Positions 10,318 through 21,847 of a DNA stretch of 64,000 bases are shown piece by piece. The notes beneath the pieces are model-generated. The model had not been told where the DNA came from. It made no database searches and saw only the letters and a program-made list of their open reading frames with translations. Positions within the stretch are counted from its first letter, which is position 1, and each line of letters begins with the position of its first letter. Both the position numbers and the translations under genes were made by a program. The DNA comes from an uncultured Apibacter sp. (lineage in GTDB: Bacteria > Bacteroidota > Bacteroidia > Flavobacteriales > Weeksellaceae), in assembly GCA_945280365.1 (NCBI GenBank), contig CALYQD010000005.1, forward strand, positions 1 through 64,000. The letters run 5' to 3'.

Positions 10318-10722
10318 TGAGAAAATATAGAATGGTTATTTTTTTAGTGATAATATAGGTAATTGGGGGTATCGTTTTTTTTTATTTAAAAGTCAAGTTA
10401 TAAAAATCGTATTAAAAAAGATTTAGGATTTAAGACAAATGGTTTAAAACTTGAGAAAAAAACTAAAAAAGAAGAATGTTCACCTAATGGAGACGGTATA
10501 AAATCCTAACTCTGAAATATGAAAATTTAATTAGAGGTATTGAAGATTTAGATAATCCCTATCAAAGAAGAATTGCCACCAAATGAAATTCCGAACGATT
10601 TTCAATCAATTGTAAAAGGTTATTATAAATGTATTATTGATGAAGATGACAACAGAAATTTTAAAATATTGATAATAGACTCTCATAGCAAAGAAATATG
10701 TGTATATTATCAAATTATGTAA
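10318..10722 (+). pseudogene. Decayed small membrane-type gene, possible former immunity gene
   Basis: ATG plus hydrophobic start, then multiple stops/frameshifts; coding-like tail GYYKCIIDEDDNRNFKILIIDSHSKEICVYYQIM*. Confidence 0.4.
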
Positions 10723-11253
10723 TAAAATTCCTTGCAAATGCGAGAAGTTTTAAAAGCTTTAATGAGTGGTAAGCGGTTTAAACCCAACTAAACAACAGAT
10801 AGAAAAAACAAAAGAATTAAAAAAGGAATCCACTGTGTTAAAGTTTTGTATTCACAATAATTGTACTATCAATATTTGGAGTTTATTCTACTATTTTGGT
10901 TGAAACGAAAATGAAATAGCTTAAATAAATCGTTGAAAAATTACGACTATCAAATCGGCGTCTTAACAAAAAAATAAAAAATTTGGGATATATAGATAAA
11001 AAGAATAAAGTTGAAATTTAAATATATAAAATATTTATACTTCAAAGTGGTTTGTTCATTATCAAAATATATAGTAAACAAATAAATAAGGTAATAACCC
11101 TACATGGGGAAAAAAAGTGTAAAATATAACTATCTAATTTACAATGGTTTTAATAAGGGAGAGAAAATCAAAATAAAATTTCAAACTAAATTAAAACTGA
11201 ACCCCAAAAACAAGAAAAATAAAATATAAAAAATTTTGAATCAGAATGTTAAA

Positions 11254-11278
11254 TTGTGAAAAAAATTTTATAATTTTG
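11254..11278 (+). promoter_or_regulatory. Candidate Bacteroidota promoter for rplC
   Basis: TAATTTTG (TAnnTTTG) at 11271-11278 about 28 nt before the rplC ATG; the TTG at 11254 gives short spacing, so the upstream element is weak. Confidence 0.4.
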
Positions 11279-11306
11279 CAGTCCGAAAAATATATAAATA
11301 AAACAC

Positions 11307-11930
11307 ATGTCAGGTATTATTGGGAAAAAAATTGGCATGACCAGCTTATTTGATGAGGAAGGTAAAAACATTCCTTGTACAGTTATTGAAGCGGGTCCTT
11401 GTACAGTTTTACAGGTCAGAACCGAAGAGAAGGACGGCTATTTTGCAGTCCAGCTTGGTTTCGATGACAGAAGTGAAAAAAATGTAGGCAAAGCCCTTTT
11501 AGGTCACTTCAAAAAAGCAGGATCAACACCAAAAAGAAAAATGGTGGAGTTTCGTCATGGATTTGACGGATTAAAAATTGGAGAAGAAGTAAAAGTAGAT
11601 TTATTCTCTGAGGGAGAATATGTTGACATTACCGGAACATCTAAAGGTAAAGGGTTCCAAGGGGTGGTTAAAAGACATGGCTTTGGAGGAGTTATGCAGG
11701 CCACACATGGACAGCACAACAGATTGAGAGCACCGGGTTCTATTGGAGCGGGATCAGATCCATCAAGAGTATTCAAAGGGATGAGAATGGCTGGAAGAAT
11801 GGGTGGAAATCAAGTGACAGTACAAAATTTACAGGTTATAAAAGTGGACAATGAAAAAAATCTTTTAATAGTAAAAGGTGCAATTCCAGGTCCTAAAAAT
11901 TCATATGTAATTGTAAGAAGATGGAATTAG
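11307..11930 (+). CDS. rplC: 50S ribosomal protein L3
   Basis: [34 protein letters not shown]. Confidence 0.98.
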   Translation: MSGIIGKKIGMTSLFDEEGKNIPCTVIEAGPCTVLQVRTEEKDGYFAVQLGFDDRSEKNVGKALLGHFKKAGSTPKRKMVEFRHGFDGLKIGEEVKVDLFSEGEYVDITGTSKGKGFQGVVKRHGFGGVMQATHGQHNRLRAPGSIGAGSDPSRVFKGMRMAGRMGGNQVTVQNLQVIKVDNEKNLLIVKGAIPGPKNSYVIVRRWN

Positions 11931-12550
11931 TAGTACTAGACAGAAGCGGAAAAGAAACCGGAAGAAAGGTTACTTTGGACGAAACAATATTTGGGATAGA
12001 GCCTAATACACATGCTGTGTACTTAGAAGTAAAGCAATATCTGGCATCACAAAGACAAGGAACACATAAATCTAAAGAAAGATCCGAATTAAGTGGGTCT
12101 ACTCGAAAACTTCATCGTCAAAAAGGAACGGGAGGATCTCGAAAAGGAGATATAAATAATCCCCTATTTAGAGGTGGAGCAAGAGTGTTTGGTCCTAAAC
12201 CAAGAGATTATAGATTCAAATTGAATAAATCACTAAAAAGAGTAGCAAAAAAATCAGTTTTAAGTCAAAAATTAAAAGAAAACAACCTGAAAATTGTTGA
12301 AGACTTAAAATTTGAAGCACCTAAGACTAAAGATTTCAATAAACTTCTACAGGATTTAGGATTAGCTAATAAGAAGGCTTTATTCGTTTTAGGAGAGTCA
12401 AATAAATATGTATATTTGTCATCACGAAATTTACAAGACGCTAAAGTATTAGAATATAACGAAATAAGTAGTTATGATATTTTAAAAGCGAATGAAGTGG
12501 TTTTATTTGAAAGCTCAGTAGAAAAAATACAAGAAAATTTAAGAAAGTAG
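11921..12550 (+). CDS. rplD: 50S ribosomal protein L4
   Basis: Translation; overlaps rplC by 10 nt; operon order. Confidence 0.97.
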   Translation: MELVVLDRSGKETGRKVTLDETIFGIEPNTHAVYLEVKQYLASQRQGTHKSKERSELSGSTRKLHRQKGTGGSRKGDINNPLFRGGARVFGPKPRDYRFKLNKSLKRVAKKSVLSQKLKENNLKIVEDLKFEAPKTKDFNKLLQDLGLANKKALFVLGESNKYVYLSSRNLQDAKVLEYNEISSYDILKANEVVLFESSVEKIQENLRK

Positions 12551-12554
12551 AATT

Positions 12555-12845
12555 ATGTCTGTACTAATAAAGCCTATTATATCAGAAAAAGCAAACGAAA
12601 TCGCTGAAAAAAGAAATCGCTATACTTTTTTAGTAGATACCAGAGCGAATAAATCAGAGATTAAATATGCAGTAGAGCAAACTTATGGAGTAAGTGTAGT
12701 TGCAGTAAGAACATTAATTTCTGCACCTGTTGTAAAATCGAAATATACAAAAACAGGTCTTCAAGTTGGAAAAACTAATAAATTGAAAAAAGCAATGGTG
12801 GATATAAAAGAAGGAGAAACCATTGACGTATTTGGAAATATATAA
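12555..12845 (+). CDS. rplW: 50S ribosomal protein L23
   Basis: IKPIISEKANEIAEKRNRYTFLVDTRANKSEIKYAVEQTYGV. Confidence 0.97.
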   Translation: MSVLIKPIISEKANEIAEKRNRYTFLVDTRANKSEIKYAVEQTYGVSVVAVRTLISAPVVKSKYTKTGLQVGKTNKLKKAMVDIKEGETIDVFGNI

Positions 12846-12858
12846 TTATTAAAGAATC

Positions 12859-13680
12859 ATGTCGGTAAGAAAATTAAAACCTATCACCCCCGGACAAAGA
12901 TTCAGAATTGTTAACAATTTTGAAGAAATCACTACTTCAAAACCAGAAAAATCCTTAGTAAAAGGAATTTCTAAATCAGGAGGTAGAAATAATTCCGGAA
13001 AAATGACCATGCGTTATACCGGAGGTGGACACAAGAAACGATACAGAGAGATCGATTTCAAGAGAAATAAGTTTGGCATTCCGGCTACTGTAAAATCAGT
13101 AGAATATGATCCAAACAGAACTGCATTTATCGCATTATTGTATTATGCAGACGGTGAAAAACGCTACATTGTGTCTCCTCACGGAATTAAAGTGGGGCAA
13201 AAAGTCATTTCAGGAGAAAGTGTTGCTCCAGAAATCGGGAACGCAATGAAATTAAAAAACATACCTTTAGGTACTGTTATCTCATGTATCGAATTACGTC
13301 CAGGACAAGGAGCAAAAATGGCAAGAAGTGCAGGAACTAGCGCACAACTAATTGCTAGAGACGGAAAATATGCCGTTTTAAAAATGCCTTCTGGAGAAAC
13401 TCGTATGATTTTAGTAGAATGTATGGCAACAGTTGGTTCAGTATCCAATTCAGATCATCAGCTTATTGTGTCTGGTAAAGCAGGTAGAAGCAGATGGTTA
13501 GGAAGAAGACCAAGAACAAGGCCGGTAGCAATGAACCCTGTAGATCACCCAATGGGAGGTGGTGAAGGTAGATCAACGGGAGGACATCCAAGATCTAGAA
13601 AAGGTATGCCTGCAAAAGGCTACAAGACTCGTTCAAAGAAAAAAGAATCGAATCGTTATATATTACAAAAAAGAAAATAA
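12859..13680 (+). CDS. rplB: 50S ribosomal protein L2
   Basis: [50 protein letters not shown]. Confidence 0.98.
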   Translation: MSVRKLKPITPGQRFRIVNNFEEITTSKPEKSLVKGISKSGGRNNSGKMTMRYTGGGHKKRYREIDFKRNKFGIPATVKSVEYDPNRTAFIALLYYADGEKRYIVSPHGIKVGQKVISGESVAPEIGNAMKLKNIPLGTVISCIELRPGQGAKMARSAGTSAQLIARDGKYAVLKMPSGETRMILVECMATVGSVSNSDHQLIVSGKAGRSRWLGRRPRTRPVAMNPVDHPMGGGEGRSTGGHPRSRKGMPAKGYKTRSKKKESNRYILQKRK

Positions 13681-13686
13681 TCTAGT

Positions 13687-13965
13687 ATGGCACGTTCGTT
13701 AAAAAAAGGACCTTATATTCACTATAAATTAAACAAGAAAGTTCAAGCCAATATAGAGTCAGGAAAGAAAGTCGTGATAAAAACTTGGTCTAGAGCCTCA
13801 ATGATATCTCCGGATTTCGTTGGTCAAACGTTTGCAGTACACAACGGAAAACAATTTGTACCCGTATATGTAACTGAAAATATGGTTGGACATAAGTTAG
13901 GAGAATTTTCGCCTACTCGTGTGTTTAGAGGTCATGCAGGAAATAAAAATAAAGGTAACAGATAA
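13687..13965 (+). CDS. rpsS: 30S ribosomal protein S19
   Basis: [19 protein letters not shown]... Confidence 0.98.
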   Translation: MARSLKKGPYIHYKLNKKVQANIESGKKVVIKTWSRASMISPDFVGQTFAVHNGKQFVPVYVTENMVGHKLGEFSPTRVFRGHAGNKNKGNR

Positions 13966-13971
13966 TAAGCA

Positions 13972-14376
13972 ATGGGTATTAGAAAACAAAATAGTGCTAC
14001 AGCACGTAAAGAAGCTAAGAAAAATTTAGCAATTGCTCGCTTGAATAATTGTCCTACCTCGCCAAGAAAAATGAGATTAGTAGCAGATATCATTAGAGGC
14101 GTTGATGTTGATAAAGCATTATACATATTAAAATATTCAAAAAAAGAGGCTTCAATTAGATTAGAGAAACTTTTATTAAGCGCTATTGCCAATTGGCAAG
14201 TTAAAAATGAAGGAAAAGACATCGAAGAAGCTAAACTTTATGTAAAAGAAATTTTTGTTGACGGTGGATCTATGTTAAAAAGATTACGTCCTGCTCCTCA
14301 AGGAAGGGGATATAGAATTAGAAAAAGATCTAATCATGTAACAATAATTCTTGGAAATAAAAACGAAGTAAATTAA
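13972..14376 (+). CDS. rplV: 50S ribosomal protein L22
   Basis: [14 protein letters not shown]...[17 protein letters not shown]. Confidence 0.97.
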   Translation: MGIRKQNSATARKEAKKNLAIARLNNCPTSPRKMRLVADIIRGVDVDKALYILKYSKKEASIRLEKLLLSAIANWQVKNEGKDIEEAKLYVKEIFVDGGSMLKRLRPAPQGRGYRIRKRSNHVTIILGNKNEVN

Positions 14377-14378
14377 GT

Positions 14379-15074
14379 ATGGGACAAAAGACAAATCCAA
14401 TAGGTAATAGATTAGGAATCATCCGAGGATGGGATTCTAATTGGTATGGTGGAAAAAACTTTGGAGATAAAATTGCAGAAGACTATAAAATCAGAAGATA
14501 TTTAGAAGCTAGATTATCCAAAGCAGGTGTTTCCAGAATTTACATCGAAAGAACTCTAAAATTAGTTACAATCACCATCACTACCGCTAGACCTGGAATT
14601 ATCATAGGAAAAGGCGGGCAAGAAGTAGATAAACTAAAAGAAGAGTTAAAAAAGATTACAAAAAAGGAAATTCAAATAAATATTTTTGAAATTAAAAGAC
14701 CTGAGCTTGATGCAAAATTAGTTGCAGAAAGTGTAGCACGCCAAATTGAAAGCCGTATTTCTTATAGAAGAGCGGTAAAAATGGCAATTGCCTCCACAAT
14801 GAGAATGAATGCGGAAGGAATTAAAATTATGATTTCCGGACGTTTAAATGGAGCAGAAATGGCAAGATCAGAATCTTTTAAAGAAGGAAGAATTCCTTTG
14901 TCAACTTTCCGTGCTGATATTGATTACTATATAGCTGAAGCTCATACTACATATGGTCGCTTAGGTGTGAAAGTATGGATTATGAAAGGTGAAGTATATG
15001 GTAAAAGAGAGTTATCTCCATTAGTAGGTCTTCAGAAAAAGACTCAGAAAAGAAAAGTTAAAGAAAGAAGATAA
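14379..15074 (+). CDS. rpsC: 30S ribosomal protein S3
   Basis: [40 protein letters not shown] motif. Confidence 0.98.
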   Translation: MGQKTNPIGNRLGIIRGWDSNWYGGKNFGDKIAEDYKIRRYLEARLSKAGVSRIYIERTLKLVTITITTARPGIIIGKGGQEVDKLKEELKKITKKEIQINIFEIKRPELDAKLVAESVARQIESRISYRRAVKMAIASTMRMNAEGIKIMISGRLNGAEMARSESFKEGRIPLSTFRADIDYYIAEAHTTYGRLGVKVWIMKGEVYGKRELSPLVGLQKKTQKRKVKERR

Positions 15075-15092
15075 AAAATATCTTAGGTAATT

Positions 15093-15515
15093 ATGTTACA
15101 ACCAAAAAGAACAAAATTCCGTAAACAGCAAAAAGGACGTATGAAAGGTCTCTCTTATAGAGGAAATAGATTAGCATACGGAACTTTCGGAATTAAAGCG
15201 TTAGATTCAGTATTTATTACTGCAAGACAGATAGAAGCTGCACGTATTGCTGCAACCCGATATATGAAAAGAGAAGGGCAATTATGGATTAAAATATTTC
15301 CGGATAAGCCAATCACTAAAAAACCAGCCGAAGTTCGTATGGGTAAAGGAAAAGGAGCTGTAGAATACTGGGTAGCAAGAGTATCACCGGGAAGAATTTT
15401 ATTTGAAATAGGCGGAGTTCCTTATGATGTTGCGAAAGAAGCATTACGACTTGCAGCTCAAAAATTACCGGTTAAAACTAAATTTGTTGTTGCTAACGAT
15501 TTTGTACAATCATAA
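15093..15515 (+). CDS. rplP: 50S ribosomal protein L16
   Basis: [19 protein letters not shown]. Confidence 0.98.
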   Translation: MLQPKRTKFRKQQKGRMKGLSYRGNRLAYGTFGIKALDSVFITARQIEAARIAATRYMKREGQLWIKIFPDKPITKKPAEVRMGKGKGAVEYWVARVSPGRILFEIGGVPYDVAKEALRLAAQKLPVKTKFVVANDFVQS

Positions 15516-15527
15516 ATAATAAAATCG

Positions 15528-15704
15528 ATGAAAGCAGTTGATATAAGAAATTTAAGTCAAGAAGAAGTAAAAGCAAAATTAGCTGAAACAAAAGCTGAAT
15601 ATGCTAAGCTAAGATTATCACATAAAGTGTCTCCAATTGGAAATCCGATTCAATTAAGAGAGATGAGAAAAACAATAGCAAGGTTGTTAACAGCCTTAAA
15701 GTAA
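15528..15704 (+). CDS. rpmC: 50S ribosomal protein L29 (58 aa, absent from the ORF track)
   Basis: [58 protein letters not shown]. Confidence 0.95.
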   Translation: MKAVDIRNLSQEEVKAKLAETKAEYAKLRLSHKVSPIGNPIQLREMRKTIARLLTALK

Positions 15705-15735
15705 TTTAAAATCCGAAAAGAATTTAATTTCAACT

Positions 15736-15990
15736 ATGGAAAGAAATTTAAGAAAAGAAAGAATCGGAGTAGTATCTAGCAATAAAATGGATAAAACTAT
15801 CGTTGTTAGTGAGACAAGCAGAATGAAGCATCCTATGTATGGAAAGTTCGTTTTGAAAACAAAAAAATATACTGCTCACGATGAGAAAAACGAATGCAAT
15901 GAAGGAGATACCGTTCGCATTATGGAAACTCGTCCATTGAGTAAAAGTAAAAGATGGAGATTAGTAGAAATATTAGAAAGAGCTAAATAA
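15736..15990 (+). CDS. rpsQ: 30S ribosomal protein S17
   Basis: [32 protein letters not shown]. Confidence 0.97.
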   Translation: MERNLRKERIGVVSSNKMDKTIVVSETSRMKHPMYGKFVLKTKKYTAHDEKNECNEGDTVRIMETRPLSKSKRWRLVEILERAK

Positions 15991-15997
15991 TTTAGAG

Positions 15998-16366
15998 ATG
16001 CTACAAACAGAATCAAGATTAAAAGTTGCAGATAATACTGGAGCAAAGGAAGCTTTAGTTATCAGAGTGTTAGGAGGTTCAAAAAGAAGATATGCATCTG
16101 TAGGTGATAAAATAGTTGTTACTATAAAAGATGCAACTCCATCAGGAAACGCTAAAAAAGGTCAAGTATCCAAAGCAGTAGTTGTAAGGACCAAAAAGCC
16201 TGTAAGAAGGAAAGACGGTTCTTATATAAGTTTTGAGGATAATGCATGTGTATTGTTAAATGCAGCAGGAGAAATGAGAGGAACTCGTGTTTTTGGACCA
16301 GTAGCCAGAGAATTACGTGATAAAGAGTATATGAAAATTATATCATTAGCTCCTGAGGTATTATAA
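15998..16366 (+). CDS. rplN: 50S ribosomal protein L14
   Basis: [37 protein letters not shown]. Confidence 0.98.
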   Translation: MLQTESRLKVADNTGAKEALVIRVLGGSKRRYASVGDKIVVTIKDATPSGNAKKGQVSKAVVVRTKKPVRRKDGSYISFEDNACVLLNAAGEMRGTRVFGPVARELRDKEYMKIISLAPEVL

Positions 16367-16381
16367 GGTAAATTAAAAGAA

Positions 16382-16696
16382 ATGGCAAAAGTTAAAATAA
16401 AAAAAGGAGATAAAGTTCAAGTTCTTGCAGGAGCATACAAAGGAAAGCAAGGACAAGTTTTAGTAATTTATCCTGAAAAAAACAGAGCGATAGTTGAAGG
16501 AGTTAATATCGTTAAAAAACATAAAAAACCTTCAGCTGAAAACCCTCAAGGAAGCATTATTGAAAAAGAAGCTTCCATTCATATTTCTAATTTAGCTCTT
16601 TTAGATCCTAAATCTGGAAAACCTACAAGAGTTAGTTATAAAATAGATGGTGAGAAGAAACTTAGAGTTGCAACCAAATCAGGAGAATTGATTTAA
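16382..16696 (+). CDS. rplX: 50S ribosomal protein L24
   Basis: [23 protein letters not shown]. Confidence 0.97.
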   Translation: MAKVKIKKGDKVQVLAGAYKGKQGQVLVIYPEKNRAIVEGVNIVKKHKKPSAENPQGSIIEKEASIHISNLALLDPKSGKPTRVSYKIDGEKKLRVATKSGELI

Positions 16697-16712
16697 TTAA
16701 ATTAGAAAGATT

Positions 16713-17264
16713 ATGCAATACGTAGCAAGACCGAAACAATTATATAAAGATAAAATCATCTCTGCTTTAAAAGAGGAATTTGGTTATACATCTGTAATGC
16801 AAGTTCCAAAATTAGAAAAGATAGTGATTAGCCAAGGACTAGGAGCAGCAACAGCAGATAAAAAAATCGTAGATTATGCAGTTGAAGAAATTTCTTTAAT
16901 AGCAGGACAAAAAGCAATCCCATGTCTTTCCAAAAAAGATGAAGCAGGTTTCAAATTAAGAAAAGGAATGCCTATTGGAGCAATGGTTACCTTAAGAGGT
17001 GATAGAATGTACGAATTTCTAGATAGATTAATCACAGCTGCTCTGCCAAGGGTACGTGATTTTAATGGAATAAAATCAGATGGTTTTGACGGTAGGGGAA
17101 ACTATACTTTAGGGATAACTGAACAAATCATATTTCCAGAAATAAATATCGATAAAGTGAAAAAAATTCAAGGTATGGATATTACCTTTGTAACTAATGC
17201 AAAAACCGATAAGGAAGCTAAGGCATTATTAACCCATTTTGGATTACCATTTAAAAAGAATTAA
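16713..17264 (+). CDS. rplE: 50S ribosomal protein L5
   Basis: [42 protein letters not shown]. Confidence 0.98.
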   Translation: MQYVARPKQLYKDKIISALKEEFGYTSVMQVPKLEKIVISQGLGAATADKKIVDYAVEEISLIAGQKAIPCLSKKDEAGFKLRKGMPIGAMVTLRGDRMYEFLDRLITAALPRVRDFNGIKSDGFDGRGNYTLGITEQIIFPEINIDKVKKIQGMDITFVTNAKTDKEAKALLTHFGLPFKKN

Positions 17265-17272
17265 TTTACAGT

Positions 17273-17542
17273 ATGGCTAAAGAATCAATGAAAGCGCGCG
17301 AGCGCAAAAGAGAAGCACTTTCTGCTAAATATGCCGCTAAAAGAAAAGCTTTAAAAGAGGCTGGAGATTATGAAGCACTTCAAAAGTTACCTAAAAACTC
17401 TTCTCCCGTAAGGTTACACAATAGATGTAAATTAACAGGAAGACCAAGAGGTTACATGAGAGTTTTTGGAATTTCCAGAGTTACATTTAGAGAAATGGCT
17501 AATGAAGGATTAATACCAGGAGTAAAAAAAGCTAGTTGGTAA
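17273..17542 (+). CDS. rpsN: 30S ribosomal protein S14 (zinc-free type)
   Basis: [69 protein letters not shown]. Confidence 0.97.
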   Translation: MAKESMKARERKREALSAKYAAKRKALKEAGDYEALQKLPKNSSPVRLHNRCKLTGRPRGYMRVFGISRVTFREMANEGLIPGVKKASW

Positions 17543-17606
17543 AGAAAATAAAAATAATAGATTTTAAAAGTAGAATTTAAATTCTAAACTCTAAAATTAA
17601 ACAAAT

Positions 17607-18005
17607 ATGGTAACAGACCCAATTGCAGATTACTTAACAAGAGTAAGAAATGCCATAAGAGCAGGACACAAGGTAGTGGAAATTCCTGCTTCAAAAATTA
17701 AAAAAGAGATTACAAAAATTCTCTTTGATCAAGGATATATCCTTAACTACAAATTCGAAGATAGTAGTGTACAAGGAACAATTAAAATTGCTTTAAAATA
17801 CGATAAGGTAACCAATCTTCCAGCAATTAAAAAAATACAAAGAGCATCTAAACCGGGTTTAAGAAAATATTCCGGTTGTAAAGAACTTCCAAGAGTATTA
17901 AACGGTTTAGGTATAGCTATTATCTCAACTTCAAAAGGAGTAATGACAGATAAAAAGGCAAGACAAGAAAACGTTGGAGGAGAGGTAATTTGTTATGTTT
18001 ATTAA
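17607..18005 (+). CDS. rpsH: 30S ribosomal protein S8
   Basis: [32 protein letters not shown]. Confidence 0.98.
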   Translation: MVTDPIADYLTRVRNAIRAGHKVVEIPASKIKKEITKILFDQGYILNYKFEDSSVQGTIKIALKYDKVTNLPAIKKIQRASKPGLRKYSGCKELPRVLNGLGIAIISTSKGVMTDKKARQENVGGEVICYVY

Positions 18006-18017
18006 AAAATTGAAGAA

Positions 18018-18563
18018 ATGTCAAGAATAGGAAAAGCAATAATAAATATTCCAACAGGTACTACTATCGATTATAAAGATAACGTAGTTACAGTAAAAGG
18101 AAAAAATGGTGAGTTAAAGCAAGAACTTACTGGAGGAATAACTATAAATATAGAAAATTCTCAATTAACTGTAGAGCGTCCTTCCGATAACAAACAACAT
18201 AAATCTTTGCATGGATTATATAGAGCACTTATTAATAACATGATAATCGGTGTATCAGAAGGATTTACAAAAAAATTAGAATTAGTCGGAGTAGGATACA
18301 GAGCTTCTAATCAAGGACAAAAATTAGAATTAGCTTTAGGATTTTCACATTTAGTAGTTGTTGAATTACCTCAAGAAGTAAAAGTTGAAACACTTACTGA
18401 AAAAGGTAAAAATCCAATAATTACCTTATCTTCATATGATAAGCATTTATTAGGAATGGTTTGTGCAAAAATAAGATCACTACGTAAACCTGAACCATAT
18501 AAAGGCAAAGGAGTTAAATTTGTAGGAGAACAAATCAGAAGAAAAGCAGGTAAATCCGCATAA
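18018..18563 (+). CDS. rplF: 50S ribosomal protein L6
   Basis: MSRIGKAIINIPTG...EPYKGKGVKFVGEQIRRKAGKSA. Confidence 0.98.
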   Translation: MSRIGKAIINIPTGTTIDYKDNVVTVKGKNGELKQELTGGITINIENSQLTVERPSDNKQHKSLHGLYRALINNMIIGVSEGFTKKLELVGVGYRASNQGQKLELALGFSHLVVVELPQEVKVETLTEKGKNPIITLSSYDKHLLGMVCAKIRSLRKPEPYKGKGVKFVGEQIRRKAGKSA

Positions 18564-18574
18564 AAAATTAAGTT

Positions 18575-18931
18575 ATGGCATTAACTAAAAGAGAAAAAAG
18601 AATAAGAGTAAAAAGGAGAGTACGTAAAAATATATTCGGTACAGCTGAAAAACCACGTTTATCAGTTTTCAGAAGTAATAAAGAAATTTACGCTCAACTT
18701 ATAGATGATAATTCCGGTAAGACTTTAGCATACGCTTCTTCGCGTCAAAAAGAAATAGCTGGAGAAAAAGGAACTAAAACTGAAATTTCTGCTTTAGTAG
18801 GAAAAAAATTAGCTGAAAACGCAAAAATTGCCGGTATTGAGAATGTTGTTTTTGATAGAAATGGATTTATCTATCATGGAAGAGTTAAAGCTTTAGCTGA
18901 AGGTGCAAGAGAAGGTGGTTTAAAATTTTAA
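18575..18931 (+). CDS. rplR: 50S ribosomal protein L18
   Basis: [20 protein letters not shown]...[26 protein letters not shown]. Confidence 0.98.
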   Translation: MALTKREKRIRVKRRVRKNIFGTAEKPRLSVFRSNKEIYAQLIDDNSGKTLAYASSRQKEIAGEKGTKTEISALVGKKLAENAKIAGIENVVFDRNGFIYHGRVKALAEGAREGGLKF

Positions 18932-18944
18932 TTAGTAAGAAATT

Positions 18945-19466
18945 ATGTTAGGAATAAATAATATTGAAAGAGTTAAACCTGGTGGGTTAGAACTTGTAGA
19001 CCGATTAGTAGGTGTACAAAGAGTAACAAAAGTAACCAAAGGAGGTAGAGCATTTGGATTCTCAGCTATAGTAGTGGTAGGTGATGAAAAAGGTGTCGTT
19101 GGATTCGGTTTAGGTAAATCTAAAGAAGTTGCTAGCGCAATATCTAAAGCAGTTGAAGATGCTAAGAAAAATTTAGTAAGAGTTCCGATATTAAACGGAT
19201 CACTTCCTCATGAACAATCCGCAAAATATGGAGGTGCTGACGTATTTATACGTCCTGCTTCTCATGGTACAGGATTAATTGCCGGAGGTGCTGTCCGTGC
19301 TGTCTTAGAGTCTGCAGGAGTTAAAGATGTACTTTCAAAATCTAAAGGATCATCTAATCCGCATAATGTAGTAAAAGCTACAGTTAAAGCATTATTAAAC
19401 TTGAGAAGTGCAGAGACGATTGCACAACAAAGAGGAGTTTCACTTTCTAAAGTATTTAAAGGATAA
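18945..19466 (+). CDS. rpsE: 30S ribosomal protein S5
   Basis: [37 protein letters not shown]. Confidence 0.98.
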   Translation: MLGINNIERVKPGGLELVDRLVGVQRVTKVTKGGRAFGFSAIVVVGDEKGVVGFGLGKSKEVASAISKAVEDAKKNLVRVPILNGSLPHEQSAKYGGADVFIRPASHGTGLIAGGAVRAVLESAGVKDVLSKSKGSSNPHNVVKATVKALLNLRSAETIAQQRGVSLSKVFKG

Positions 19467-19470
19467 GAAC

Positions 19471-19647
19471 ATGGCAACGATAAAAGTAACTTTAAAAAGA
19501 AGTTCAATTAAAAGACCAAAAAATCAAAAGCGTACATTAGAAGCTTTAGGTTTAACCAAATTGAATAAGACCGTTGAACATGAAGCAACCCCTCAAATAT
19601 TAGGAATGGTTGCTGTAGTAAAACATTTAGTAACCGTTGAAGAATAA
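19471..19647 (+). CDS. rpmD: 50S ribosomal protein L30
   Basis: ATG at 19471: [58 protein letters not shown]; the ORF track start at 19408 is upstream of this. Confidence 0.96.
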   Translation: MATIKVTLKRSSIKRPKNQKRTLEALGLTKLNKTVEHEATPQILGMVAVVKHLVTVEE

Positions 19648-19655
19648 TAAGAGAT

Positions 19656-20105
19656 ATGAATTTACATACTTTAAAACCTGCACAAGGTTCAACACATAAT
19701 AGCAAAAGACTAGGTAGAGGACAGGGAAGTGGTAAAGGAGGAACTTCTACTAAAGGTCATAAAGGTGATAAATCTCGTTCAGGACATAAAGATAAAGTAG
19801 GGTTTGAGGGAGGTCAAATGCCTTTACAAAGAAGAATCCCTAAATTTGGCTTTAAAAACGTTAATAGAAAAGAATATGTCGGATTTAATTTAGACACTAT
19901 TCAAGAACTAATAAATAGCAATAAAATTTCTACTGAAATCACTAAAGAAACATTAATTCAAAATGGATTAATATCTAAAAATGATTTAGTTAAAATTCTT
20001 GGAAGAGGAGAATTAAAATCTGCTATTACTATAACTGTAGATAAATTCACTAAATCAGCTAAAGAGTCTATAGAAAAAGCAGGAGGGAAAGCTAACACTT
20101 TATAA
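19656..20105 (+). CDS. rplO: 50S ribosomal protein L15
   Basis: MNLHTLKPAQGSTHNSKRLGRGQGSGKGGTSTKGHKG. Confidence 0.98.
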   Translation: MNLHTLKPAQGSTHNSKRLGRGQGSGKGGTSTKGHKGDKSRSGHKDKVGFEGGQMPLQRRIPKFGFKNVNRKEYVGFNLDTIQELINSNKISTEITKETLIQNGLISKNDLVKILGRGELKSAITITVDKFTKSAKESIEKAGGKANTL

Positions 20106-20115
20106 AATAGACAGC

Positions 20116-21495
20116 ATGAAAGGATTTATACAGACATTAAGGAATATCTGGAGTATAAAAGAGTTAAGAGATAAGCTTATTTTCACTTTTGTTCTAGTAT
20201 TGGTTTATAGATTTGGTACGCATGTTTCACTTCCTGCTATCAACATGGTTGAAGTAGGTAATATTCTTGAAATCTACAAAAACAATGGTGGTAATCAACA
20301 AGCAACAGGATTATTAGGTCTATTATCTTCATTTACAGGTGGTGCATTTAGTAAGGCATCAATTTTTGCTTTGGGTATTATGCCGTATATCTCTGCTTCT
20401 ATTGTGGTGCAATTAATGGGATTAGCTATACCCTATATACAAAAACTACAAAAAGAAGGAGAGAGCGGACGTAAAACGGTTAATCAGATTACTAGGTGGT
20501 TGACAATCTTAATATGTTTAATCCAAGCTCCTGCCTATTTGACATCAATTACACAAGTTTTTTTACCTGTTGAGCAATTTAGAACTGCCTATTTGGTTGA
20601 TCCTAATAATGTAATGTTATTTTGGGTGCCTAGTATAATAATACTTATTTCAGGCACAATTTTTGCTATGTGGATGGGGGAAAAGATTACTGACAAAGGA
20701 ATTGGAAATGGGATCTCTATCTTAATCATGGTAGGAATTTTAGCAGGTTTTCCAACAGCTTTTGTACAAGAAATAGGGGTACAAATGGGAGATTCTGGTA
20801 AAGGACTTATAATGATGTTTGTTGAGATTGTTGCCTGGTTATTGGTAATTATATTATGTATTATGTTAACGGTTGCCGTTAGAAAAGTACCTGTACAATA
20901 TGTAAGTAGAACCAAATCAGGGTCGTTGCGTTCAATAACCAATGCAGCTAGACAATATATCCCGTTAAAAGTTAACGCAGCAGGGGTTATGCCTATAATT
21001 TTTGCACAAGCATTAATGTTTATACCAGGACTGTTAGTTCGCTCAGAAACTACAACAAATACTTTTTGGGCAGGTTTCAGTCAAGTATTCAGTTGGCAAT
21101 ATAATTTGTTATTTGCATTACTGATAATAGTTTTTACCTTTTTCTACACAGCAATTACAATTCCTATAAATCAAATGGCTGATGATTTAAAAAGAAATGG
21201 AGGTTTGATACCACGTGTAAAACCAGGTAAAGAAACAGCAGATTTTTTAGATGATGTTTTATCTAAAATTACGTTACCAGGAGCTATCTATTTAGCTCTA
21301 ATAGCAGTTCTTCCTGCAATAGTTAAAATTATTGGTCTCACCGCAACCGATAAATTTGCTTTGTTTTTCGGAGGGACATCATTATTAATAATGGTGGGCG
21401 TATTATTAGATACAGTTCAACAAATTAATACTTATTTATTAAATCATCATTACGATGGTTTGATGCAGTCAAGATTAAGTAGAAATCCGAGTTAA
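20116..21495 (+). CDS. secY: Preprotein translocase subunit SecY
   Basis: Multi-TM; MGEKITDKGIGNGISILIM; VAVRKVPVQYVSR. Confidence 0.98.
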   Translation: MKGFIQTLRNIWSIKELRDKLIFTFVLVLVYRFGTHVSLPAINMVEVGNILEIYKNNGGNQQATGLLGLLSSFTGGAFSKASIFALGIMPYISASIVVQLMGLAIPYIQKLQKEGESGRKTVNQITRWLTILICLIQAPAYLTSITQVFLPVEQFRTAYLVDPNNVMLFWVPSIIILISGTIFAMWMGEKITDKGIGNGISILIMVGILAGFPTAFVQEIGVQMGDSGKGLIMMFVEIVAWLLVIILCIMLTVAVRKVPVQYVSRTKSGSLRSITNAARQYIPLKVNAAGVMPIIFAQALMFIPGLLVRSETTTNTFWAGFSQVFSWQYNLLFALLIIVFTFFYTAITIPINQMADDLKRNGGLIPRVKPGKETADFLDDVLSKITLPGAIYLALIAVLPAIVKIIGLTATDKFALFFGGTSLLIMVGVLLDTVQQINTYLLNHHYDGLMQSRLSRNPS

Positions 21496-21498
21496 TAT

Positions 21499-21714
21499 AT
21501 GGCAAAACAAAAACATATAGAACAAGACGGAACTATTATTGAGGCATTGTCAAATGCAATGTTCAGAGTAGAATTAGAAAATGGCCACATTTTAACTGCA
21601 CATATTTCAGGTAAAATGAGGATGCATTATATTAAATTGCTACCCGGAGATAAAGTAAGATTGGAAATGTCGCCATACGATTTATCAAAAGGTAGAATAA
21701 CTTTCAGATATTAA
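21499..21714 (+). CDS. infA: Translation initiation factor IF-1
   Basis: [71 protein letters not shown]. Confidence 0.98.
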   Translation: MAKQKHIEQDGTIIEALSNAMFRVELENGHILTAHISGKMRMHYIKLLPGDKVRLEMSPYDLSKGRITFRY

Positions 21715-21726
21715 AATAGAAAGAAA

Positions 21727-21843
21727 ATGAAAATTAGAGCATCACTTAAAAAAAGAAGTTCAGATGATATAGTTGTAAGACGTAAAGGTCGTCTTTACAT
21801 TATAAACAAAAAAAATCCTAAATTTAAACAAAGACAAGGTTAA
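21727..21843 (+). CDS. rpmJ: 50S ribosomal protein L36 (cysteine-free form; absent from the ORF track)
   Basis: [38 protein letters not shown]. Confidence 0.96.
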   Translation: MKIRASLKKRSSDDIVVRRKGRLYIINKKNPKFKQRQG

Positions 21844-21847
21844 TACT

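Noticed and set aside
11555-11776. Antisense ORFs within ribosomal/secY/rpoA genes (also 13179-13448, 13932-14222, 19262-19507, 19508-19705, 20589-20942, 23288-23530)
   Set aside because: Lie opposite highly conserved genes; chance ORFs.
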